A DNA stretch of 62,842 nucleotides from Zygophlyctis sp. KS116 (Eukaryota; Chytridiomycota): NCBI GenBank assembly GCA_054661495.1, contig BAAFSQ010000028.1, forward strand, positions 1 to 62,842, written 5' to 3'. The notes below the pieces were generated by a model, which saw nothing but the letters and a program-made list of their open reading frames with translations, did not search any database and was not told where the DNA came from. The position numbers were made by a program, and so were the translations under genes. The stretch's first letter is position 1, and every line of letters starts with the position of its first letter. Below are positions 33,757-43,466 of this stretch, piece by piece.

Positions 33757-35787
33757 TTATGTTGAATTTTGTGTAAATTCAAAGGTTGCTGGCCAAGCGA
33801 TCCGGCCGGACAAATTACGAATTAATACGAAATTTTTATGCTTGCGGTTTCCTCTATTTTTTGAACAGGGAAATATACTTACAGCGTTGACTTTTTAAAG
33901 ATATGCAATAATTTTGAGAGCGAAAGAATACCAATAGCAGCACCGCCACCCAAAGTGAATGAGAAATTGCCAGATGTGACATATCCGACGGTATCCTTAC
34001 TTTCAGGGAAGGAATCCTATGAATTAAAAATCCTAATTTTCATACCAGAAGAGGATGATTAGACTCATCAGAAAGCATGTCAATATCAGTTCTTTCAGTC
34101 CAGAACTGATACTTTTCCTCAGTAGCATCATAAATAATAGCCCGTTCTTGAGGAGCACCCTTTCCCAGCGTCAATAGGCGCACTCTAACCATGTAAGAAT
34201 CCAAATCATCGTTTGATATATATTTCGATAAAACAGGAAAAATGCATGAGATATGCTCTAAGAATTTACCGCATGGGTTTTCAAGAATATGAAAATTGTC
34301 TCGTTGAATAAACTTGGATAATTCTTTCAAGATTTCAGATTGATCTAAAACTACTAATCGAGAATAGTTTGTTAAATCATCAAAAGGAATTTTGAATGGT
34401 GACTTAATCCCGATTTTTTGAAAGTTTATCTTTTTGTTTAAAGGGCGACGATTATATGCTTCTTCTTCTTCAATTTCTATCGTAGATGCCCAGTCATGAT
34501 ACGCTTTTGTCTCTGGATAGTCATATGGGAATGCTGGGATGCCTGATTCAAAATAGGAAGATCTTCTTTCTTTCAAACCCCCAGCTTTCCCTCCACCATA
34601 CACCAATGCTCTCCAAAACTCCCTTGCCCAAGCTCTATGGACAATGACATCCAATCCCTTTGAAACAGTACTAGTTGATTTCTCTGCTCCTATTTTCATC
34701 GGTATCGTCTGTGAGCGCTCCAAAATCAATATTGGAACACGAGCATCTTGACTTTCTGGCTTCAATGGAGTTCCAGGTATTAAATTCTTTGATCTCCTTT
34801 CATTCAATACAGCTTCAGATAACTTGCAACTTTCAATTTCTTTCAATTTATCCATTTCCCAAATCATTGAAGAAGACACATTCCAATCAACAACTTGAGA
34901 TTCATTTTTTTCGACATCCATTTCTACTGAATTTCCCTTTTTAACTTTTTTCTTTGGATAAGTCAATCTCGGATCATTAACAGTTAGTGAGATAATCCCA
35001 TTTGTAGGAACAAATTCAAGATCCTCCCAAGACTAGACATGAGCTATTTAGATTGCCTTACCTTTTGATCATGAACCAAATCCAAAGATCCTTTTAAAAT
35101 TTGCAAACTTTGAGGACCAGTCAACTCAAACCTTGCATATTCTTCACTAACCTCTATTTCAACCTTTGATTGAGTATTTCCCCCAAATAATTCAAGAATT
35201 TCCTTTAAAATACACGGATGAATACTTAACCAACACTTTTCTTGATTCCAAATAAAAGATACTGGTCCAATTTTAACCCCTGGAAATTCCGAGTAAATCA
35301 TTCTACTTGCAGGAATTTGAGTCATGATTGGATCTAGAGGATCTATAAAAGAATTCAAAAAAAGTGCAATGTCCGCAAAATCCCCCTTTAAGAATACTGA
35401 TGTAAAATATGAAACATCATAAATTGCAGCATAATTTGAATTAGCTCTATATAAAGCCTTTGTAGACTTTAAATTTGGAGTAAATGGAATTTTAAAACCC
35501 CATAAAGTAACCATCTTCATTCTCTTTGCATGCCAAACATGAGTTTCCATCCATTTCTTATCTATTTGCCTCTTTCCAAAATCAGAGTTTTTCCTTCTTT
35601 TCCTACGATTATTCTTATTTTTTTTCTGATCCACTGATCCCATTGTTTTTGTAGCAAAAGCTCTCATTTTCTTTGGGAGTCTTTTAGGATCATGAGCAGC
35701 AGATCTTCTTCTCATAAATCTAGAAAGTCTTTGCCATGCAACATGCGGCCCCTTGAACTGATTAGCCTCTGCCAGATTCTTCTCCAT
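33757..35787 (-). CDS. POP1: POP1, large protein subunit of RNase P and RNase MRP
   Basis: POP1 scaffolds the RNA of RNase P (tRNA 5' processing) and RNase MRP (rRNA processing). The N-terminal exon has the POP1 signature: FMRRRSAAHDPKRLPKKMR, KKWMETHVWHAKRMKMV, LWGFKIPFTP, YRANSNYAAIYDVSYF. After a 29-nt intron (35061-35033) come EDLEFVPTNGIISLTVNDPRL and the POPLD region (GLDVIVHRAWAREFWRALVYGGGKAGG, FPYDYPETKAYHDW). Two further mini-introns lead to GYVTSGNFSFTLGGGAAIG, and the end FVLIRNLSGRIAWPATFEF. Total is about 650 residues, shorter than many POP1 proteins but with all blocks. Confidence 0.95.
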
Positions 35788-36065
35788 ACTCTTAATTTCA
35801 GTTTCCCTTGCCTTTGTTTAATCATTATCAACTTACCGAAATGAATTCATTGATTGATATTCCAGTAGAGAGTTGCATTGATTGCTATCCAATTGAGAGT
35901 TTTATTTTATCCTGCAGCCCTTGCGTCCGTCCGTTGCGTCCGTTGAATGGCTCTATTGGATGTGGACAAGATCCGGTTGAATGCATTGGCATTACCATTG
36001 ATGGCTATTGCATTGTCAGTTCTAAAGGACGGGATTATGTAAAGTACGAAATAATTCAAATTTCA

Positions 36066-36459
36066 ATGGGAAATTCCGCAAGTCAAATTCAATCGCCAAC
36101 TGTTATTGTTAATCCAGAGTTTCCCTTTAGCGTCACTGCCCCATTTGCAGAAATATTAAAGGTATAATCAAGGATTGTAACCATAGGACCCTTCAAAGGC
36201 AAAGACTTGGGTAGAAAGACAAGTCGAAAGGGAAAGAGAACGGGATCTCTACACTAGATCAATCGCAGAGTCTAAAACTGTTGCAGATGTCACTAGAGAT
36301 ACTCTAGACACTATAAAAAGTGTAGAATTATTTCATATTGAAAAGTCGCAGGATGCAATTATGGCAAAAGAGAATTTAGAAAAATGTTTGGCTCTCGGAA
36401 AGCCATTGAATTGCTCTGATCAAGTGAATGAATTCAAAAAAATAGCTTCTTCATTCTAA
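36066..36459 (+). CDS. MIC19: MIC19-like MICOS subunit (N-myristoylation start, CHCH-type tail)
   Basis: MIC19 is an intermembrane-space part of the MICOS complex at crista junctions. The chosen start gives MGNSASQIQ, a classical N-myristoylation signal like yeast MIC19 (MGSNTSK). A 25-nt intron (about 36163-36187) leads to a charged coiled coil (WVERQVEREREREL-like) and the tail CLALGKPLNCSDQVNEFKK, which closely matches the yeast end with its KGKPLNC..EEFKK pattern. The Cys spacing is CX8C, shorter than usual. The reading frame stays open upstream to about 35808 without an ATG-led domain; that extension is probably not coding. The stop at 36457-36459 directly abuts the convergent WDR55 stop. 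Confidence 0.82.
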
Positions 36460-37372
36460 TTATGTTAAATCTGCAAAAAATGAGTCTTGTGCTTCACTTG
36501 TTAGATTTGAGGTTTGTATTCTGAGACAAGATTGGTTCTCATCAGTTGAAGACATTCCTAATAAACATTGTGAATCATATCCAAGTATCATAGAGTCTAT
36601 AGAGTTTGGATCAGTCCCACGTAAACATTTTCCAATAGAATTTGGGAAAAGATTTATAGAATAAATACTTCCATCGCCAAATCCAACAATTATCATGGAT
36701 TCATTCCATTTAATTATTGATTCTACTGTTCCATGATTTAATTTAATTCGATCTGTATGATCACCCCATTCTCCAACGTTAAATAATAATAAATTTCCAG
36801 TCTCTGTTCCAACCACTAATTTAGTTGAATTCTTTACTAAACAAAAACAAGTTAATTCATCTTCTTGATATTCAGAGACTGCTAATGCTTTTTTATTCCT
36901 ATCATCAAAGATTGATAAAAAGCCATCTGAGCCTGATACAAAGATTTGATGATCTACTTTCAAGATATCAGAGATTTGGTCTGCATTCTCTTTCCAAGAA
37001 TGAATAAGCGATTTACTAGAAATATCCCATAATTTAACACTTCCATCATCAGCACCGGTTGTAACTAAATTGTGATCTAGTCTAATCACATTAACTGGAA
37101 CAGAATCATGACTCTTGTTTCTCTTCAAAATGATTTTGCCTGAAAGTGAATATAATTGAAAGCTAGAATCAGCAGATGCAGATATAATTCCTATGATTAA
37201 AAATCAAACTCTTACTATCGGCATCACAATCGACAGATCTAACAGCTTCAAAATGTTTATATTCCTTAAAAATAGTGGAATTTTTGACATAATTGTAAAT
37301 TGAAATTTCACCAGAAATATTTCCAGTGATCATCAATGGAAGAGATGGATGTCCTGCAATGTCAAATATCAT
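36460..37372 (-). CDS. JIP5: WD40 protein WDR55/JIP5 (ribosome biogenesis)
   Basis: WDR55/JIP5 is a nucleolar seven-blade WD40 protein for rRNA processing. Conserved order: HPSLPLMITGNISGEISIY, HFEAVRSVDCDAD, a 25-nt intron (about 37215-37191), SASADSSFQLYSL, NVIRLDHNLVTTGADDGSVKLWD, DQISDILKVDHQIFVSGSDGFLSIFD, YQEDELTCFCLV, KLVVGTETGNLLLFNVGEWGDHTDR. These EDEL and WG.H.DR features are specific to WDR55. Length is about 295 residues, lacking the lysine-rich nucleolar tail of larger homologues. It shares no spacer with MIC19 at its 3' end. Confidence 0.92.
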
Positions 37373-37409
37373 GAAAAACTAGAAATTGTAAAATTTTAAA
37401 ATTTCTTAC

Positions 37410-38240
37410 TTAAAATTCAACTGCAAGACCAAATGAAGAAATTTCATGACTTGATTTTGTACTATTAGGAAGTAAGTCACTTTCTATTCCAAATATCAAT
37501 TTTACATTTTGAAAAGGCAATTCCCATTTTAGTCCAAAAAGTCCTTTTGAATCTAATCTTACTTGAATAGCCTTGAATAAAATCCCAAGAGATAAATCTG
37601 ATTCTAAACTGTACCTATTAAACTTGAATTTTGTTGATGCTTGAATTTTATCTCCAATTCCTATAGTATAACTTAAACTAGAATCTCCCATGATTGGATT
37701 TACTATAAGTACGTAATCTTGTCTTGATTCTTCATTCAAGGATAATGATGCACCAATAGACATCCCACCTGCCCTTTCTGAAGGTGAATAAAACATTTCT
37801 CCTCCAATCTTTGCCGTCCATGGCTCTAATCCTTTTAAAGGTATTGTAAATAATGTATTAAATCCAGGCTCTTTTGAATAGATTAAACCAATAGACCAAT
37901 TTGGTTTTATACTATATAGAGTCTGAAAATGTAAATAATTATTAGAAATTATATTCAATAGTCTCGATGAATGGCTGTAGGCGCCAATCATATCCACCGC
38001 CCCACTTCTATCTAGTCTAGATGCAATCAATAGATTAGAATTAGAATAAATGAATCCTAAATTCCCTTGTTTTGGAAGTTTTAATTTAAAGTGAATTGAG
38101 CCCATGGCCCGTTGTACAAATTCAGCCGAGAGACCGACCGGTGCATTCAAGTCTAGTAATTTATTACAAGTTTGATCAAGATCATGGAAACAAGAGTGTG
38201 GAAAGCGGTCAAGAATGAAATTCTGAATTTCAGACTTCAT
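37410..38240 (-). CDS. MDM10: MDM10, outer-membrane beta-barrel of ERMES and SAM
   Basis: MDM10 is a fungal mitochondrial outer-membrane beta-barrel that anchors the ER-mitochondria encounter structure and helps release TOM40 from SAM. The single-exon protein of 276 residues starts with a short acidic segment, then LDLNAPVGLSAEFVQR and KLPKQGNLGFIYSNSNL, similar to the MDM10 N-terminal block, followed by alternating beta-strands and GGEMFYSPSERAGGMSIGASL, resembling the conserved GSEVYY...GG.S.G region. It ends in a beta-signal-like FGLAVEF. TOM40 or another porin-fold protein is the alternative; the N-terminal block favours MDM10. Head to head with OCH1, 26 bp between ATGs. Confidence 0.8.
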   Translation of the reverse strand: MKSEIQNFILDRFPHSCFHDLDQTCNKLLDLNAPVGLSAEFVQRAMGSIHFKLKLPKQGNLGFIYSNSNLLIASRLDRSGAVDMIGAYSHSSRLLNIISNNYLHFQTLYSIKPNWSIGLIYSKEPGFNTLFTIPLKGLEPWTAKIGGEMFYSPSERAGGMSIGASLSLNEESRQDYVLIVNPIMGDSSLSYTIGIGDKIQASTKFKFNRYSLESDLSLGILFKAIQVRLDSKGLFGLKWELPFQNVKLIFGIESDLLPNSTKSSHEISSFGLAVEF

Positions 38241-38266
38241 TTACAAACGCCACACTTAATAAACTG
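38241..38266. promoter_or_regulatory. 26-bp bidirectional promoter between MDM10 and OCH1, with TGGCGTTTG
   Basis: The entire space between two divergent start codons is 26 bp. On the MDM10 strand it reads TGGCGTTTG (38252-38244) four bases before the ATG, the same motif seen before THOC1 and the F-box gene. Confidence 0.55.
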
Positions 38267-39199
38267 ATGAAACGACGGAATTGGATTTTTGGGTGTTGTA
38301 TGATATGGCTGCACTTGCTGTTTTCAAATGAGGCACCGACAAATGTAATTAAACTGTATAATATCCCTGGAACTTCAATCCCTGCAAAAATACATCAAAC
38401 ATGCAGAGAAAATCCATTAAACAGCGTTTTTAGATTGTTTAATAACAAGAGATACATCAAGGCATGGAAGCAAAATAATTTAGATTTTGAATATTATTTT
38501 TGGAGGTACGATGATGTCCAAGTATTTGTCAATGGTAATTTTAAAAAATCTTAAAAAATAGAATATTATCCACAGTATTATGATGCATTTCAGAAATTAC
38601 CAGTTCCAGAACTTAAATCGCATGTTTTTAGGTACATGGTACTTAATACTCTAGGTGGGGTATATTCAGATTCAGATACAATTTTACTTAAACCTGTTAG
38701 GGAATGGATAAAACCACAATGGGCATGTAGTAATATTCAGTTTATTGCAGGTATAGAGTTTGATATTCCTTTTGAATATGGGGATTCATGGAAAGGATTT
38801 CATAAAAGTCCATTACAATTATGTCAATGGACAATGGCGTCTAGTCCAAATAATGATATATTGAATATATTACTGGGTCAAATATTCTCAATTATTAATA
38901 ATTCTACTGTTGAAGAATTAAGATTAATGGATGTTGTGGATTTTACTGGTCCTGGGAGGTGGTCTAGAGTTATTTTTTCTAAATGGGAAGATGCAGGATT
39001 CAGTGTGGATGATTTTAGGGGTTTTGGAGATCATCCGAAATGTTTTTCTAATAGACTAATTCTTCCAATTACATGTTTCAATCCTGGTCTAACACATGGC
39101 TCGGAATATGGGAAAATGGGGTCTAAATCCATTTATGATTCTGATGCATTGGCTAAACACTCGTATGCTGGTTCTTGGAAATCAATGAAAATAAAATAA
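38267..39199 (+). CDS. OCH1: OCH1-like alpha-1,6-mannosyltransferase (GT32)
   Basis: GT32 enzymes extend N-glycans in the Golgi. The N-terminus MKRRNWIFGCCMIWLHLLF is a signal anchor typical of type II Golgi proteins. IPAKIHQTCRENP, YIKAWKQNNLDFEYYFWRYDD, then a 26-nt intron (about 38535-38560), YPQYYDAFQKLPVPELKSHVF and YMVLNTLGGVYSDSDT (the DXD nucleotide-sugar motif) match the OCH1/HOC1 pattern. GIEFDIPF, QWTMASSPNND, FTGPGRWSRVIF and HSYAGSW close the domain. Length is about 300 residues. The exact donor and linkage are inferred from family. Confidence 0.9.
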
Positions 39200-39238
39200 T
39201 TTTGTATTTGGAATTTATTTAGAAAAAAATATAGAAAT

Positions 39239-40441
39239 TTATGATATCAATGCTTCATTTTGCAATGTGTTTTGGGAATCTTGTCTGATTCTCTCAGTAA
39301 TCTTCTCCCAAACAAAAGTGTCCTTGTTTTCTTGGTTATCTAAAGATTCTTCAGTCTCTGTTTCAGTTTCAGATAATTTGGATTTTCCTTTTGAGCCAAT
39401 AATAGATCCTGGAATTCGCAATTCAAAAGTTTCCATAAAGTCCTTCATTTCATCTAGATCTCTAAAATACAAGGTTAATTTCTCCTCTTTTTTGTACCAT
39501 TTCAAACAAGGAATTGTGATTTTTATGTATCCTTCCATCCCAACAGATATTAGACGCATTTTAGACAATGCAAATGTATATTTTGGAGTTTTTTCTTCAA
39601 AATAATACATTTTTGACTTTTCTGTCCCAATCATAGTCTGTAACTCTTGCCTAAAATTATATTTTTCAGACATTTTCTGTTTATCAAGACTTGAAACTAT
39701 AGAAAAAGAGTATACTTTATCTCCAAACTTTGTAAATAGCTGCATTTTTTTACATTTCTTGTCAAAAAATGCAACTCTTTCAGTAACACCATGTTTAACA
39801 ATTTCAAGATTTTCAAAAAATAATTTTCTAGCCTTTGAGTCGTACTGTTCTAGCGGATTCCAAGGATCGGGAGAAGCAATTTTTTTTAAATCAATTTCCT
39901 GCAAGATTTGATTAAATTCCAGTAAAATTTGAGAATCAAGTTTCACAATTTCACTTGAAAGCGCGAATAATTCTTGTTGAAATTCCATTTCTCGTTCCAT
40001 CATGTACTGCTTATTCGAAGCCAACCATCTCTGAAAGAGAAAATCATCTTTTGAAGCTTGGATTTTTGTAAAATTTTCACGCAAATTTTCAATTTTCTTT
40101 TTCTTTTGCTTTAGGGTTTTATGAAAATTTGCAAATTTCTTTTCAATTTCAGATTTAAGCTTTGAAAATTTGCACATGAGAATTTTCGTCTTTTCATTCC
40201 TTGGAATCATTTCTTGACTATAATATTGTGTAACTTGTAAAATTCTATCCTTTAAGCAAATATCAATTTTGGAGATTTCCTTTGAGAAAACAGAATAATT
40301 CTTGGTAATAGACTCTTGATTCTTAAGATTACCTTGTAATAGATTTTGAATCAATTTTACTACTTGTAGAATCAAGTTTCCCCGAGAGGAAATGCTGTTG
40401 ATGAGTTGGTTTTCCTGTTTGACAAAATCTAATTCCTTCAT
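39239..40441 (-). CDS. Unrecognised coiled-coil protein, possibly BAR-like with a C-terminal PH-type fold
   Basis: I do not recognise this family. A single exon of 400 residues opens with about 220 residues of heptad-rich helix (for example KSEIEKKFANFHKTLKQKKK, MEREMEFQQELFALSSEIVKLD), then a conserved-looking join SPDPWNPLEQYDSKARKLFF, then a predominantly beta region (KMQLFTKFGDKVYSFSIVSS, YTFALSKMRLISVGMEGYI) and an Asp/Glu/Ser-rich end. A helical dimer followed by a small beta domain is reminiscent of BAR-PH proteins such as SLM1, but no diagnostic motif was seen. It is tail to tail with OCH1, 39 bp apart. Confidence 0.6.
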   Translation of the reverse strand: MKELDFVKQENQLINSISSRGNLILQVVKLIQNLLQGNLKNQESITKNYSVFSKEISKIDICLKDRILQVTQYYSQEMIPRNEKTKILMCKFSKLKSEIEKKFANFHKTLKQKKKKIENLRENFTKIQASKDDFLFQRWLASNKQYMMEREMEFQQELFALSSEIVKLDSQILLEFNQILQEIDLKKIASPDPWNPLEQYDSKARKLFFENLEIVKHGVTERVAFFDKKCKKMQLFTKFGDKVYSFSIVSSLDKQKMSEKYNFRQELQTMIGTEKSKMYYFEEKTPKYTFALSKMRLISVGMEGYIKITIPCLKWYKKEEKLTLYFRDLDEMKDFMETFELRIPGSIIGSKGKSKLSETETETEESLDNQENKDTFVWEKITERIRQDSQNTLQNEALIS

Positions 40442-40469
40442 TTTTGACCTAGGATACTCCTAACCATGA

Positions 40470-40501
40470 TTCCGTTGAAACCTAGTAGTTCCGTTGAAAC
40501 C
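40470..40501. repeat. 13-bp direct repeat (ttccgttgaaacc), two copies 19 bp apart
   Basis: Perfect 13-bp copies at 40470-40482 and 40489-40501 lie in the 220-bp divergent promoter region between the coiled-coil gene and XPD. Such spaced repeats can be regulator sites. The same region also has an AACCTAGT motif in three places, one 10 bp before the XPD start. Function unknown. Confidence 0.6.
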
Positions 40502-40661
40502 ACACCATTTTTCAAGTCTTGACAAGTATTTATACACAATGTATCTACCAATCTAATTTATATAATTATAGGCACTAGGTTACATTATGTCTAGAACAAG
40601 AATTATACTCTCATAAACCATCAAAAGATAACAGTTCAGAAACCTAGTCACTAATCTCAAA

Positions 40662-43105
40662 ATGCGATTTCAAATAGATGATCTGCCGATTTATTTCCCT
40701 TATGATTACATATATCCTGAACAGTTTCAATATATGAAGGATATAAAATCAGCGCTGGATGCAAAGGGACATTGTCTGCTGGAAATGCCATCAGGGACTG
40801 GGAAAACAGTGTCTCTGTTATCACTCATTGTCGCTTATCAAATGCACTATCCTGAAAAGAGAAAGTTGATTTATTGCTCAAGAACGGTTCCTGAAATAGA
40901 AAAGGCATTGGCGGAACTTCAGAGGCTGATCAAGTACAGATCAGATCAGGGATTAAAGGAGTCTTTTTTGGGATTGGGACTATCATCCAGAAAGAATTTA
41001 TGTATTCATCAAAATGTTTCAAAGGAAAAAAGAGGGGACGTTGTTGATGCTAAATGTAAGGCCCTTACAGCTCCTTGGGTGAGAAAGGAAAATCCAGAAG
41101 TTGATGCGATCATGGAGGATATTGGAAAGGTTCAAAATCAAGAAATACCAGATATTGAATCTTTATGTGCTTATTATGAAACTTTAGAAATTTCTGATCC
41201 AAATCAAATGATTCCATCAGGGGTTTATACATTGGCTGATTTAAAAGAATATGGAAAGAAAACTAGAAAATGTCCATATTATTTGGCTCGGAGGATGATT
41301 CCATATGCTAATGTCGTAATTTACTCTTATCATTATTTATTGGATCCAAAAGTTGCTGAATTTGTTTCAAAGGAGTTGGCGAAAAATTGTATTGTTGTCT
41401 TTGATGAGGCACATAATATTGATAACGTTTGCGTGGAATCGCTTTCTATAGATTTAACAAGATCAATTTTGGATGCAGGATCACGAAGTATAGCCTCTTT
41501 AGGGCAAAAGATTGACAAGTATTTCCTCAATTTTCTAAATTATAGTCTCAAAGAATCAAATTCAGAAAAATTACAAAACGAATACAATAAACTTGTCCAA
41601 AATTTGCGTGATGAACAAATGTCGAGAGAAGAACAGGCTATCCTATCAAATCCCGGTATTTCTATTTATTTTAATCCAAGTACTTCCCGATGACATTTTA
41701 AATGAAAGTATTCCAGGGAATATCAGAAAAGCTGAGCATTTTGTAGCTTTTCTTCGTCGATTTATAGAATATCTCAAGGTAATCATTCATTTTGGCAATA
41801 TTTTAGACACGAATGAGGGTGATGCATGTTGTAGCTGAAACTCCGGTATCGTTTTTACAACACGTTCGAGAAGTAACTTTTATTGAAAGGAAACCATTGC
41901 GGTATACAACTTTATTTTACATTTCAGTTTCTGCTCTGAAAGATTGGCATCTTTAGTTCGGACTCTAGAAATCACAGATTTATCAGAGTATGGGCAGTTA
42001 TCGAAAATTGCTACCTTTGCCACATTAGTTTCAACATACCAAAAAGGATTCATGTTGATTTTGGAACCTTTTGAAAATGATTCGGATACCATTCCCAATC
42101 CTATTCTTCACTTTACGTATACTTTTATTCTTTAATATATTCAGCTGTCTGGACGCTACTCTAGCCATAAAACCAGTATTTGATAGATTCAGCTCGGTGA
42201 TTATAACTTCAGGAACACTTTCTCCTATGGATCTTTATCCTACGCTCCTGGGATTTTCCCCTGTTATCTCTCAATCTTATCAGATGACTCTAACCAGAAC
42301 ATGTTTCCTTCCTATTGTTGTAACAAGAGGGTCAGATCAAGTTCCCGTTTCGTCTAAATTTGAAGTGCGAAATGATTTAGCTGTGGTTAGAAATTATGGT
42401 TCTCTACTCTTGGAGTGTGTTAAAATTGTTCCTGATGGTCTTGTGGCCTTCTTCCCTAGTTACTTGTATCTAGAATCTATTGTTTCTGCGTGGAATGAAC
42501 TGGGCATGATCCAAGACATTCTAGCATATAAACTTGTTTTCATTGAAACTCCTGATCCTGCAGAAACATCAGTTGCTCTTGAAAATTACAGAAAGGCATG
42601 TGACAATGGTAGAGGAGCAGTATTATTATCTGTTGCGAGAGGAAAAGTCTCTGAAGGAGTTGATTTTGACCATCATTATGGCCGAGCAGTGATTCTTTTT
42701 GGAATTCCTTATCAGTATACAGAATCTCGAATCCTTAAAGCTAGACTTGAATACCTTCGAGATCATTTCCGGATCAGAGAGAATGATTTTCTATCATTTG
42801 ATGCAATGCGTCATGGCGCACAATGTGTTGGCAGAGTTCTTCGTGGAAAGACTGATTATGGAATAATGATATTTGCTGATAAAAGATACTCTCGACGAGA
42901 AAAAAGATCAAAATTACCCAAATGGATATCATCAGAGATGCCAGAAGGAGTAGTTAACCTCTCTACTGATGTTGCAGTTCAAATGTCCAAACATTTTCTC
43001 AAAGTCATGGCACAACCTTTTGAAAGATCACAACTAGGAACCAGTCTTTGGGATGAAGAATTTATTAAAAATTCTCAAAAAGAAATAGCAAACAAGATCA
43101 TCTAG
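40662..43105 (+). CDS. RAD3: XPD/RAD3 (ERCC2) 5'-3' DNA helicase of TFIIH
   Basis: XPD is an iron-sulfur superfamily 2 helicase for nucleotide excision repair and TFIIH structure. The start [21 protein letters not shown] is typical. Walker A is [13 protein letters not shown], the four Fe-S cysteines lie in [22 protein letters not shown] and [10 protein letters not shown], and the DEAH box is [13 protein letters not shown]. Introns at 41656-41680, 41779-41806, 41902-41927 and 42117-42144 (25-28 nt) join the Arch domain and [15 protein letters not shown]. Motifs V and VI appear as [17 protein letters not shown] and [17 protein letters not shown]. Length is about 780 residues, normal. Its last 8 bases overlap the end of the convergent NDUFA4-like gene. 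Confidence 0.97.
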
Positions 43106-43404
43106 ACCATTTCTCTGCAAATCTACTATTTGGATTGTAAAGCTTTGTAGTTTGATGCTGTCCGACTGATTGCCATGGTTGGGGATTGGATCTATTGTTA
43201 GAAATTGCAAGCGAAATCAGTTTAAAAGATTCTCCTCATTATTTTTCGGAGAGATTCCCATTTTTATCATCATTTATCAACTTACTTTCTGGCCCAGATG
43301 ATATCCTGATCTCTGACCTTATGACTGGCAAAAGCGACAAATCCAGCGCCGGTTAAGCCCATCATGAAGAAGAGGGGGTAGACTCCAACAGGGACCTTGC
43401 TCAT
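43098..43404 (-). CDS. NDUFA4: NDUFA4 (MLRQ/B12D)-like mitochondrial subunit
   Basis: This is a single-pass inner-membrane protein of the NDUFA4 family (respiratory complex IV or I). Exon 1 (43404-43286) reads [21 protein letters not shown], a membrane helix, then [10 protein letters not shown] 94-nt intron (43285-43192) with a GTAAGT donor joins exon 2 (43191-43098), [18 protein letters not shown] and [12 protein letters not shown], which aligns well with the [20 protein letters not shown] end of human NDUFA4. Exon lengths of 119 and 94 nt sum to 70 codons plus stop, in frame. The alternative of stopping at 43282 would lose the conserved tail. The intron is exceptionally long for this window. 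Confidence 0.85.
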
Positions 43405-43466
43405 TTGTTTAATTTTTTTTGAGCCGTCCGTCCGACTCCCACCCCCTGAAGTGGCGTTTGTTCGCA

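Noticed and set aside
35808-36065. N-terminal extension of MIC19
   Set aside because: The frame is open but begins without a proper start, shows low-complexity repeats, and would hide the MGNSAS myristoylation signal that matches fungal MIC19.
38636-38684. Extra intron in OCH1 before the DXD motif
   Set aside because: A GT...AG pair exists, but the uninterrupted frame YMVLNTLGGVYSDSDT is the conserved family sequence.
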